Below are positions 56,638 through 64,000 of a DNA stretch of 64,000 bases, one piece after another. The stretch spans positions 2,418,001 through 2,482,000 of the forward strand of contig NZ_CP170197.1 of assembly GCF_047300855.1 (NCBI RefSeq), given 5' to 3'. The notes beneath the pieces are model-generated. The model did not search any database. It was not told where the DNA came from and was given only the letters and a program-made list of their open reading frames with translations. How positions within the stretch are numbered: the first letter of the stretch is position 1; each line of letters begins with the position of its first letter. The translations under genes were made by a program, and so were the position numbers. The stretch comes from Sulfuriferula sp047300855. GTDB lineage: Bacteria; Pseudomonadota; Gammaproteobacteria; Burkholderiales; Sulfuriferulaceae.

Positions 56638-58824
56638 ATGAAACATCGGTGTATCCGGCTTTTCGTGGTGCTGTCTTTGCTGTTTGCGTGCGCGGGCGCG
56701 CGGGCTTCCATCTATTCCACGGAACTGCCGCCCCAGCTTTCGAGCGCCGCGGACATGTGTACCTATGCGCCCTGCGGAGACGTGATCAAGGCCGACAGCT
56801 TTTCCAACCGCATGGGTAGCCCGAGTTATGTCGAGGCCTACACGACACACAACGGACAAAAAAAACTGGCCGGCTACGTTTTTCTGTCCACCGATATCGT
56901 GGACATTCCGGCCTACTCCGGCAAGCCGGTCGTGACGCTCATCGGCATGGATACCCAGGGTGTGATTACCGGGCTGAGAGTCCTGAAGCACAGCGAGCCG
57001 ATCTTGCTGGTGGGCATCCCGGAGTCAAAGCTGGTCGATTTTGTCCGGCAATATGTAGGGAAATTCGCCGGAAGCCGGTTCGAGATTGGCAAGTCAAGCG
57101 AAGCGGACGACTATATCGGACTGGATGCCATCAGCGGGGCCACCGTCACCGTGATTACCGAGAATCAGGTGATCTCCCGCAGCGCTTACGAAGTCGCCAG
57201 AGAAGTCGGCATCATCAAGGCCGTCCCGAGAACGCAGGCTAAACTGGCACCCGTTTCCGAGCGGCTCGACTGGGGAACGCTGCTCAAAGAGGGCAGCATC
57301 CAGAGGTTGACGGTACAGCCTGCGGAAATCGGCATGAGCAATGCCGGCCAACCGTATATCGATCTCTATTTCGGCTACCTCAACGCACCGAGCATCGGAC
57401 GCAGCATTCTGGGCGACAGTGACTACCGACGCTTGATGGAGGAACTGAAACCCGGCGAGCATGCCATCTTCGTCATCGGGAATGGAACGTCATCCTTCAA
57501 GGGTACGGCCTTCGTGCGTGGAGGGATATTCGATCGCATCCAGATCAGACAGGGAATGGATACATTCACATTCCGCGATAGCGATTACCAGAATTTGTAC
57601 GGCGTTCTCGCCCAGGGCGCACCGCGTTTTACAGAGTCAGGCATTTTCATTCTGCGCAGCCCGGCTTTCAGTGCAGCCTATCCCTGGAAGCTGGTGTTTC
57701 TCGCACATAAACTCGACACAGAAACCGACACCAAGACCTTCGCCAATTTTGAACAGGAATACTGGCTTCCGGCACGATATCTGGAAGGGGGAAGACCAAA
57801 GGTGGAAACGCCGGAGCCTGTCTGGGTGCGGCTATGGCTTTCCAAGCGGTTCCAGATAACCGCGTTTGTTCTGTTGCTGGCCGCTGCAGCGGCGGTTTAT
57901 GCCTTGCGCGACAAACTGGTGCGCCGCGCCAATCATAAAGACAAGCGCTGGGTGTCGCTGCCGAAAACGCTGTTCTGGATTACCAGCGCCGGATTCGTCG
58001 GGTTCTTCGCCATGGCGCAGCCGAGCATTACCCAAGTGCTCACGTGGTTCCACGCGCTGCTGTACCAGTGGAAATGGGAGCTTTTCCTGTCGGACCCGTT
58101 CATTTTCATTTTCTGGTGGTTCATCATCGCCAGTGTATTCATCTGGGGGCGCGGGCTGTTTTGTGGCTGGTTGTGCCCGTATGGTGCCGTGACGGAACTG
58201 GCGTACAAGCTGGCGGGCATGGTTGGCCTCAAGCGCTTTCAGTTCCAGCTTAGCAAGCCCCTGCACGACAAGCTGAAATGGGTGAAATACGGCGTGTTTG
58301 CGATGCTGCTCGCGGCGTCTTTCTATTCCATGGGGGTAGCGGAAAAACTGGCAGAGGTGGAACCATTCAAGACCACTTTCCTTGTTGGCGTATGGAACAG
58401 ATCCTGGCCCTTCGTGCTCTACTGGTCGGCGTTGATGGTGCTGTCGCTGTTCATGGAACGCCCATTTTGCAAGTATTTGTGCCCTCTCGGAGCCAGCTTG
58501 GCGATTCCATCCACGTTTCGTTTTTTTGGACTCAAGCGCAAGACAGAGTGTCAGAGTTGCCATGCCTGCGCGAACGGTTGCGGCTCCCTCGCCATCGATG
58601 ACAAGGGCAAGATAGATCAGCGGGAATGCCTGCTCTGCCTGGATTGCATGGTGATGTATTACGACGGCTCGGCCTGCCCGCCTTTGGTGAAGGAGCGAAA
58701 AACAAGGCAAAAGCAGGGCGTTCCACTCACGCCGATCGGTAAAAATGGCTATTTCCTGCCGGTGAAAGAAATTGAAATGCCGCGAACCGTTAACCAATCC
58801 GAGCTAATGGGTGTCGATCAATGA
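56638..58824 (+). CDS. nosR: NosR, membrane flavo-iron-sulfur protein of N2O respiration
   Basis: A 728-residue protein. A signal peptide (MKHRCIRLFVVLSLLFACAG) leads to a periplasmic FMN-binding domain with the flavinylation segment DAISGATVTVITENQV, then about six membrane helices with CGWLCPYGA and CKYLCPLGA, and two C-terminal ferredoxin-type motifs (CQSCHACANGC, CLLCLDC). NosR feeds electrons to NosZ. The ATG at 56638 is chosen for the signal peptide. Confidence 0.96.
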   Translation: MKHRCIRLFVVLSLLFACAGARASIYSTELPPQLSSAADMCTYAPCGDVIKADSFSNRMGSPSYVEAYTTHNGQKKLAGYVFLSTDIVDIPAYSGKPVVTLIGMDTQGVITGLRVLKHSEPILLVGIPESKLVDFVRQYVGKFAGSRFEIGKSSEADDYIGLDAISGATVTVITENQVISRSAYEVAREVGIIKAVPRTQAKLAPVSERLDWGTLLKEGSIQRLTVQPAEIGMSNAGQPYIDLYFGYLNAPSIGRSILGDSDYRRLMEELKPGEHAIFVIGNGTSSFKGTAFVRGGIFDRIQIRQGMDTFTFRDSDYQNLYGVLAQGAPRFTESGIFILRSPAFSAAYPWKLVFLAHKLDTETDTKTFANFEQEYWLPARYLEGGRPKVETPEPVWVRLWLSKRFQITAFVLLLAAAAAVYALRDKLVRRANHKDKRWVSLPKTLFWITSAGFVGFFAMAQPSITQVLTWFHALLYQWKWELFLSDPFIFIFWWFIIASVFIWGRGLFCGWLCPYGAVTELAYKLAGMVGLKRFQFQLSKPLHDKLKWVKYGVFAMLLAASFYSMGVAEKLAEVEPFKTTFLVGVWNRSWPFVLYWSALMVLSLFMERPFCKYLCPLGASLAIPSTFRFFGLKRKTECQSCHACANGCGSLAIDDKGKIDQRECLLCLDCMVMYYDGSACPPLVKERKTRQKQGVPLTPIGKNGYFLPVKEIEMPRTVNQSELMGVDQ

Positions 58825-59267
58825 AAAATCGGAGCAGCGACAAGCCGGGCAAGCAGGGTGGGCCCGATAAAGCGCCCAGGGGAGTTCTCCGCTGGTTGCG
58901 TGACGAGGCCATTGACCACCTGATTCCGTGGGGACCGAAATTTCTGTCCAAGAAGGCAGGGGTGCAAGCGCTCGGGATCGGCCTGGCCGTAGTCGTGACC
59001 GTCGCTTGGATACTGGCTGCTGCGGGACAAATTCGACCAGCGATTGTCATCGCCTGGTGGGTGGGTTGGAGTGTATACGAAGTGCTGTGCCGTAGCCGAT
59101 GCAAGCCCTGGGTCAAAGAAGGTCCGTGGTGGGGGAACCAGCGCAGACCCGCGACCCTACCCGATCTGATCGCTTATGTGGCCACGAAAAACCTGTTGAT
59201 AGGCGCTGGAATATTCCTGGTGCTAAAGCTGTTGTGGAAAGCGTTCTCGCATTATGGGGGCAATTGA
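58821..59267 (+). CDS. Small membrane protein of the nos cluster
   Basis: A 148-residue protein with a basic N-terminus, two or three membrane helices (ALGIGLAVVVTVAWILAAAG, PAIVIAWWVGWSVYEVLC and NLLIGAGIFLVLKLLWKAF) and a CRSRCKPWVKEGPWWGNQRR loop with two cysteines. ATGA overlap with nosR. Function unknown. Its last helix lies immediately before the nosD start and in another frame, see the findings. Confidence 0.8.
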   Translation: MKNRSSDKPGKQGGPDKAPRGVLRWLRDEAIDHLIPWGPKFLSKKAGVQALGIGLAVVVTVAWILAAAGQIRPAIVIAWWVGWSVYEVLCRSRCKPWVKEGPWWGNQRRPATLPDLIAYVATKNLLIGAGIFLVLKLLWKAFSHYGGN

Positions 59268-60471
59268 ACCGAGCGGGCGCGTGCGCATAGTCCGCCCCGG
59301 CGAATCCATTGCAGCGGCGGTTTCGGCGGCTCATCCGGGTGACCTCGTCAGTGTCGAACGCGGCCTGTATACGGAGCATGTGGTGATCGACAAGCCGATT
59401 ACGCTGCGCGGCCTCGAAAGGCCCACTTTAAGCGGCGCAAACCTTGGCGACGTGATTCGTGTGAAGGCGCCGGACGTGGTCATAGAAGGATTTATCGTGC
59501 GCGATAGCGGACCGGATTTAACCGCTCAAAACGCCGGCATTTATGTGGAACCCGGCTCTCACCGGGCCGTGATCCGCAACAATGTTCTCGCGTACACACT
59601 GTTCGGCATGTGGCTGCAAGGCATCAAGGATATTCAGGTGACGAACAACCTGATCACGGGCAAGCGGGACTTTTTGTCATCCCAGCGCGGCAACGGCATC
59701 CAGCTCTATGACACGCTGGGCGCGCAGATTATCGGCAATGACATCGGCTTCACCCGCGACGGTATTTATGTTGATGTTTCCCATCACGCGCTGTTCCAGG
59801 GAAACAAAATGCACCACTTGCGCTACGGCACCCACTACATGAATTCCTACCATAACGTCTGGGAGGGTAACGAATCCTATCTAAACCGGGGTGGGCTGGC
59901 ACTGATGGAAGTGCGCAACCAAGTAGTGCGGAACAATAAGGCGTGGGGCAATTCCGATCACGGCATCATGCTGCGCACCCTGCAGGATTCGGTGATCGAG
60001 AACAACGTCGTGGCGGGAAACTTTAAGGGGTTCTTTATCTATGACGCGGAATACAACAGCATCAAAAACAACCTGGTCATCGACAACCAGATCGGCGTGC
60101 ATCTATGGGCCGGATCGACCCACAACCAGGTGGAAGGCAATGACTTTATAAGGAATCGAGACCAGATCAAGTATGTCGGCGCAAAGGACGAATACTGGGA
60201 CGGCAATTATTGGAGCAATTACGTCGGATGGGACCGGAATGGTGATGATATCGGAGACATCCCCTATGAGGCCAACGACGTAGTCGACCGCCTGACCTGG
60301 AAATACCCTCTGATGAAGCTGCTGCTGAATAGCCCTTCCGTCCAGACGCTGCATTTGGCGGCGGCACAATTCCCTGTTTTACGGGCGCCCAGCATCGTGG
60401 ACCGGCATCCGCGCATGAGGCCGCATCACGCCGACTGGAGGAAATGGATTGGAAGAAAACGCGATGATTGA
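59254..60471 (+). CDS. nosD: NosD, periplasmic copper-site maturation protein, without a visible signal peptide
   Basis: A 405-residue right-handed beta-helix protein with CASH repeats: GESIAAAVSAAHPGDLVSVE, DKPITLRGLERPTLSG, NNLITGKRDFLSSQRGNGIQ, GNYWSNYVGWDRNGDDIGDI. NosD helps assemble the CuZ site of NosZ. Most NosD carry a Sec signal; here the frame begins only 12 residues before the mature-type sequence, and an in-frame stop (59224-59226) excludes extension. The start overlaps the upstream membrane protein by 14 bases. Confidence 0.93.
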   Translation: MGAIEPSGRVRIVRPGESIAAAVSAAHPGDLVSVERGLYTEHVVIDKPITLRGLERPTLSGANLGDVIRVKAPDVVIEGFIVRDSGPDLTAQNAGIYVEPGSHRAVIRNNVLAYTLFGMWLQGIKDIQVTNNLITGKRDFLSSQRGNGIQLYDTLGAQIIGNDIGFTRDGIYVDVSHHALFQGNKMHHLRYGTHYMNSYHNVWEGNESYLNRGGLALMEVRNQVVRNNKAWGNSDHGIMLRTLQDSVIENNVVAGNFKGFFIYDAEYNSIKNNLVIDNQIGVHLWAGSTHNQVEGNDFIRNRDQIKYVGAKDEYWDGNYWSNYVGWDRNGDDIGDIPYEANDVVDRLTWKYPLMKLLLNSPSVQTLHLAAAQFPVLRAPSIVDRHPRMRPHHADWRKWIGRKRDD

Positions 60472-61417
60472 GGTACGGCAGGTGACCAAGCGCTTCGGGG
60501 ATATCCTCGCCGTGGACGGCATCGATTTGTCGGTGCGAAAGGGTGAGATATTCGGGCTCATCGGCCATAACGGGGCCGGAAAGAGCACCCTGTTCAAAAT
60601 GATGCTGGGGCTGGAGTCGCCGACTTCCGGCGAAATTCTTGTTGATGGACAACGGCCGCGCGGGGAAGCATTCCGGCAGGTGCGTCGCGCGCTTGGCTAT
60701 CTACCCGAGAACGTGGTGTTTTACGACAATTTGACGGGGTTGGAGACCCTTTGGTTCTTCGCCGATTTGAAACGGGCCGACCGGTCGACGTGCCCGGATT
60801 TGCTGGCGAAGGTCGGGCTCGGCGCTGCCGCCCGCAGGCTGGTGCGCGGATACTCGAAAGGCATGCGCCAGCGTCTCGGGTTCGCGCAGGCCCTTCTGGG
60901 GCAACCCAAGATACTGTTTCTGGATGAGCCGACCAACGGCCTCGACCCCGAAGGAATCCGGGAGTTCTACCGTATCCTGGAGGAGCTGCGTGCGCACGGG
61001 GTGACCGTGGTCCTGACGTCTCACATTCTGGCCGAAATCCAGGGACGTGTGGAGCGGCTGGCGATTATGAAAATGGGGAAAATTTGTGCAATGGGGACGC
61101 TGCAATCCCTGCGCGAGCAAATGTCTCTTCCCCTGCGCTTTCGCGTCAGCCGGCTCGACGGCGATGCAGATGCCTTGCGACACCTGCTTCAGCAGGTGGG
61201 AGAGACCAGTGTGTACGACGGCAGCCGGGGCACGCTGGTCGTCGAGTGCCGCAGGGCGCAAAAAATGTCGGTACTGCGTGTGCTCGCATCCGCCACGAGG
61301 GAAGTCGCCGATATCCAGATCGAAGAGCCCTCCCTGGAGGATGTGTTTCTGGGCTATGGGAATGAAAGAGCGGAAACGGGCAAACCAATTCCTGAATTAT
61401 CGGAGGGGCGGCGGTGA
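60464..61417 (+). CDS. nosF: NosF, ABC transporter ATPase for nitrous oxide reductase maturation
   Basis: A 317-residue ATPase: Walker A GHNGAGKST, signature YSKGMRQRLGFAQ, Walker B ILFLDEPTNGLDPEG and H-loop LTSHILAEIQGR. With NosY it forms the NosDFY transporter. The ATG at 60464 is preferred over a TTG at 60449 that has a good GGAGG; either is possible. Confidence 0.95.
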   Translation: MIEVRQVTKRFGDILAVDGIDLSVRKGEIFGLIGHNGAGKSTLFKMMLGLESPTSGEILVDGQRPRGEAFRQVRRALGYLPENVVFYDNLTGLETLWFFADLKRADRSTCPDLLAKVGLGAAARRLVRGYSKGMRQRLGFAQALLGQPKILFLDEPTNGLDPEGIREFYRILEELRAHGVTVVLTSHILAEIQGRVERLAIMKMGKICAMGTLQSLREQMSLPLRFRVSRLDGDADALRHLLQQVGETSVYDGSRGTLVVECRRAQKMSVLRVLASATREVADIQIEEPSLEDVFLGYGNERAETGKPIPELSEGRR

Positions 61418-62232
61418 GGATCGACTTTCGGCAGGTGGCGACGATCGCTGCCAAGGAATTCTGGGATCGTATCCGGAATCGCTGGGTGCTTGTCACCGCG
61501 GTCGTATTCGCCGCGTTTGCCCTGGCCATTACCTATTTCGGTGCGGCGCAGCAGGGTGGCGTGGGTTTCATGGGCATCGAGGTCACGATCGCGAGCCTGG
61601 TGAGCCTGGTCATTTATCTTGTTCCGTTGATCGCATTGATTCTGGGGTTCGATGCCATTGTCGGCGAGCGCGAGCGCGGATCGCTGGACCTCCTGCTGTC
61701 GATGCCGATTACCCGGTTTGAGCTGCTGCTCGGCAAATTTTCCGGCCTTTCCGCAGCGCTGGCTTTTTCCACCCTGGCGGGGTTCGGTTTGGTCGGGCTC
61801 TTGCTGTCATACCAGCAGCTCGACCTGCCCGGCCTTTACCATTATTTCGGCTTTGTGCTGAGCGCCATCTTGATGGGCATGGCATTTCTCAGCATTGCCG
61901 TACTGACTTCCGTGGTGGCGACCGACAGGGCCCGGGCGAGCGGCGCCGCCATCGGCGTGTGGTTCTTTTTTGTACTGGTGTATGACCTGGTGTTGCTCGG
62001 CGTTCTGGTGGGAACGGGCGGTGCTGGCGGGAATGCGTTTCCCTTTCTGCTGTTGCTCAATCCGGCAGACGTGTTCCGCATTCTCAATGTGTTCAGTTCC
62101 GAACAAGCGAGAACGTTTTACGGACTGGCGACGGTGTTCCCTAAAACCTTGTCTGACCCCTGGTTCCTTGGCTCGATCATGGTGTTCTGGATTGCCGCTC
62201 CCTTGGGCTTGGCGGCTTGGAGGTTCAAATGA
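61414..62232 (+). CDS. nosY: NosY, ABC-2 type permease
   Basis: A 272-residue membrane protein with six helices and the ABC-2 signature GFDAIVGERERGSLDLLLSM then PITRFELLLGK. GTG start overlaps nosF stop in GTGA. It partners NosF and NosD in CuZ assembly. Confidence 0.95.
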   Translation: MRIDFRQVATIAAKEFWDRIRNRWVLVTAVVFAAFALAITYFGAAQQGGVGFMGIEVTIASLVSLVIYLVPLIALILGFDAIVGERERGSLDLLLSMPITRFELLLGKFSGLSAALAFSTLAGFGLVGLLLSYQQLDLPGLYHYFGFVLSAILMGMAFLSIAVLTSVVATDRARASGAAIGVWFFFVLVYDLVLLGVLVGTGGAGGNAFPFLLLLNPADVFRILNVFSSEQARTFYGLATVFPKTLSDPWFLGSIMVFWIAAPLGLAAWRFK

Positions 62233-62768
62233 AACTTAAAACCAACTCAGCCGGCTGGCTAGGTCGCGCGGCCAAAACCGGACTTTCGGCTCTCGTTGTG
62301 CTCTCGGTGGTGGCCTGTCACAAGGCCGACCAGCCAATTCAACCGATAATGCCGACATCCCAGACCGCCTGTGCCCTGGACGGTATGCTGCTTCTGGATT
62401 TCCCCGGGCCGAAAGCGCAGATTCATTATGCGGACGGAGAAACGGATTTCTTCTGCGATACGATGGAAATGTTCTCTATTTATCTGAGGCCGGAACAGCA
62501 AAGGAGGATCAAGGCGATCTTCACTCAGGACATGGGCAAGGCGAATTGGCAGGCACCCCTGGGGCAATGGATAGACGCCAGAAAAGCATACTACGTTGTC
62601 GGCAGCAACATGTCCGGAAGCATGGGGCCCACACTGGCGTCATTTGCCCGCATGGAAGACGCTCAGGCGTTCTCGAAGCAACATGGCGGAAAAATGCTGC
62701 GTTTCGATCAGGTTACCCCGGAAATGACCACCCTTGGCGGGGGTGTAATACACGACGAAAGGATGTGA
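62229..62768 (+). CDS. nosL: NosL, copper chaperone lipoprotein
   Basis: A 179-residue protein with a lipobox VVACHKA after a hydrophobic signal, and the NosL segments ACALDGMLLLDFPGPKAQIH, CDTMEMFSIYLRPEQ and SGSMGPTLASFARMEDAQAF. NosL delivers Cu(I) to NosD/NosZ. The ATG at 62229 has GGAGG five bases upstream and overlaps nosY. Confidence 0.92.
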   Translation: MKLKTNSAGWLGRAAKTGLSALVVLSVVACHKADQPIQPIMPTSQTACALDGMLLLDFPGPKAQIHYADGETDFFCDTMEMFSIYLRPEQQRRIKAIFTQDMGKANWQAPLGQWIDARKAYYVVGSNMSGSMGPTLASFARMEDAQAFSKQHGGKMLRFDQVTPEMTTLGGGVIHDERM

Positions 62769-62769
62769 A

Positions 62770-63033
62770 ATGAGCAATTTTTTTGAGAACATTCCCTATG
62801 AAGATGCCGAGCATATCGACCACATCACGAAGCTCACATTTGAGCTGCGGGAAAATCGTTTAGAAGTGCTGAAGAGACAGGGTGTGGCGGATGAGGCGCA
62901 GCTCAAGCAGGCTATTATTGAAGGTGCGGTAGCGGAGCATCCCGGCTACGAGGACTACTTGAGCGCCAGCATCATCGATGCGACGAGAGAAGTCATTCGC
63001 GATGACCTGAATGCCTATCTGAAGGGACTTTGA
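62770..63033 (+). CDS. Small acidic hypothetical protein
   Basis: An 87-residue helical protein (MSNFFENIPYEDAEHIDHIT, LKRQGVADEAQLKQAIIEGA, LSASIIDATREVIRDDLNAY). No family recognised. It directly precedes a DUF6516-like gene and could be its antitoxin or partner, by position only. Confidence 0.7.
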   Translation: MSNFFENIPYEDAEHIDHITKLTFELRENRLEVLKRQGVADEAQLKQAIIEGAVAEHPGYEDYLSASIIDATREVIRDDLNAYLKGL

Positions 63034-63035
63034 CC

Positions 63036-63386
63036 ATGCTACTGCATGTTGAGCTGAAGGACGAAATTGCAGCGCAATACACGGACGAGCTCGCGGCGGA
63101 CCCGACATTCTCGCAGGATGCCCTGACGGTCACGTTTGTTAACGGACTTGTGGTGGAACTGCGCTATCTGAACGCCGACGAATATTCCGTGCAATGGCTA
63201 TGGCGTGAAGCGCTGCTACGCATCGATACCGCGCCGGTCCATCCAGGGCTTGCGACCTTCCCTAACCATTTTCACGATGCCGACGGCGCGGTGACAGCCG
63301 ATCCTGTGACTGTTCCGGGCCGGGAACCGTGGGAGAACGTGCGCGCCTTGCTGGATGCGATTCTCGAGAGACCCTTGTTGTGTTGA
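63036..63386 (+). CDS. DUF6516-like (TumE-type) protein
   Basis: A 116-residue protein. It has GLVVELRYLNADEYSVQWLW followed by RIDTAPVHPGLATFPNHFHD, a pattern like RWDNAPHHPxxxTFPHHxH of DUF6516 proteins, which include TumE toxins. The ATG at 63036 follows AAGGGAC; a TTG at 63030 overlaps the preceding stop. It lies two bases after the 87-residue gene. The family assignment is tentative. Confidence 0.65.
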   Translation: MLLHVELKDEIAAQYTDELAADPTFSQDALTVTFVNGLVVELRYLNADEYSVQWLWREALLRIDTAPVHPGLATFPNHFHDADGAVTADPVTVPGREPWENVRALLDAILERPLLC

Positions 63387-63459
63387 ATCGCTACGGTTCC
63401 GCGAACGTGGTTTTGCCATGATTTTACGATGATGCTTTAGTACCCGAGGAGGGAAAGCA

Positions 63460-64000
63460 ATGCACAGCGTGGTTTGCATCAAGCAGGTACCGGACAGCGC
63501 CCAGATCCGCATCCATCCGGTCACCAACACCATTATGCGGCAGGGAGTGCCTGCCATCATCAATCCCTACGATCTGTTTGCGCTGGAAGAAGCCTTGCGT
63601 CTCAGGGATCATTTCGGCGGCAAGGTCACGGTGATCACCATGGGCCCGTCCCAGGCCGAACCGGCGTTGCGCAAGGCGCTGGCTTACGGCGCGGACGACG
63701 CCATTCTGATCACCGACAAGTCTTTTGCCGGTGCCGATACGCTGGCCACCAGCTATGTCCTGGCCGCAGCGATCCGCCAGATCGCCAGGGAAGAGCCGGT
63801 GGATATGGTGTTTACCGGCAAACAGACCATCGATGGCGATACCGCTCAGGTAGGCCCAGGCGTCGCCAAACGGCTCGAATTGCAGCTCCTGACTTACGTG
63901 TCGAGGATTGTTTCCGTAGACCCGGACAGACGCGAGATCGTGGTGGAACGCCGCGCCGAGGGCGGCGTTCAGGTGCTCAGGACGGCGTTGCCCTGCCTTA
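63460..64000 (+). CDS. fixA: Second FixA/ETF beta subunit, 3' end outside the window
   Basis: The 180 visible codons match FixA at 10783-11628 closely: HSVVCIKQVPDSAQIRIHPV, NPYDLFALEEALRLRDHFGG, YGADDAILITDKSFAGADTL and the GKQTIDGDTAQVGPGVAKRL signature. AGGAGG lies upstream of the ATG. No -24/-12 promoter or NifA site is visible before it. It probably opens a second fixABCX or ETF operon beyond the right edge. Confidence 0.94.
   Translation, partial: MHSVVCIKQVPDSAQIRIHPVTNTIMRQGVPAIINPYDLFALEEALRLRDHFGGKVTVITMGPSQAEPALRKALAYGADDAILITDKSFAGADTLATSYVLAAAIRQIAREEPVDMVFTGKQTIDGDTAQVGPGVAKRLELQLLTYVSRIVSVDPDRREIVVERRAEGGVQVLRTALPCL

Noticed and set aside
1..64000. tRNA or rRNA genes
   Set aside because: I found no stretch with recognisable tRNA arms or rRNA sequence on either strand by reading, though a covariance search was not possible.

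Overview
The window looks like a betaproteobacterial chromosome from a diazotroph that also respires nitrous oxide. Dense tail-to-head operons with 4-base ATGA overlaps, high G+C, an oxygen-sensitive type NifA, a clade I type nosZ with nosRDFYL, the ubiUVT genes for anaerobic ubiquinone synthesis and several FNR/DNR boxes all point to a facultative denitrifying nitrogen fixer of the Rhodocyclales/Nitrosomonadales kind. The species cannot be named from the sequence alone.

1-14.3 kb (minus strand): nitrogen-fixation genes. A nifB operon (nifB, ferredoxin, HesB/IscA, TPR protein, LRV iron-sulfur protein, two tandem nifZ, a small conserved protein, nifS cut by the left edge) lies downstream of nifA. 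Upstream is nifV-nifP(cysE)-nifW-fixABCX-[2Fe-2S] ferredoxin-TPR protein. 14.3-20.1 kb (minus): alanine dehydrogenase and an ISC-type iron-sulfur operon (iscS-iscU-erpA-iscA-hscA-fdx, without iscR or hscB). It carries its own NifA site and sigma-54 promoter, so it appears dedicated to nitrogen fixation. 20.6-22.6 kb (plus): a divergent NifA/sigma-54 operon with an unknown 196-residue protein, a truncated haemoglobin and two Rieske proteins.

22.7-27.7 kb: an accessory island, visibly more AT-rich. It holds a TumE/TumA-like toxin-antitoxin pair with a likely leaderless promoter, and a translationally coupled three-gene operon with two HDRF-type phospholipase-D-like proteins and a large helical protein. 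The latter is a good candidate for an undescribed defence system. 27.9-37.5 kb (minus): a long accessory operon headed by a 126-residue protein and an AAA+ ATPase behind a NifA/sigma-54 type promoter. It runs through many small unknowns, an amine oxidase, an FAH-family enzyme, a Rieske protein and an HD-less relic of the CCA-adding enzyme. I regard it as a little-described nitrogen-fixation accessory operon.

37.7-47.6 kb (minus): an anaerobic block. It has fmdB and an anaerobic ribonucleotide reductase whose glycyl-radical domain is encoded by a separate 64-codon gene, with a paired NrdR-box promoter. It continues with a yhcC-ubiU-ubiV-trhA-(LplA/DUF116 fusion)-ubiT-haemerythrin operon. 47.7-63.4 kb (mostly plus): the nitrogen-oxide block with nnrS, haemerythrin, a DUF2249 protein, a polytopic membrane protein, a nitronate monooxygenase family protein, a cysteine-less DsrC/TusE homologue, a Crp/Fnr regulator and the nosZ-nosR-X-nosD-nosF-nosY-nosL cluster. 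Three near-identical FNR/DNR boxes precede nnrS, the haemerythrin gene and nosZ. The right edge opens a second fixA paralogue.

Three regulatory layers can be read from the DNA. NifA upstream sites sharing an extended half-site (TGTCGCAA) are paired with -24/-12 promoters. FNR/DNR boxes serve the nitrogen-oxide and anaerobic genes. NrdR boxes control the anaerobic reductase. Three CACAGAG inverted-repeat elements and a large nested palindrome between nosZ and nosR are non-coding repeat elements.
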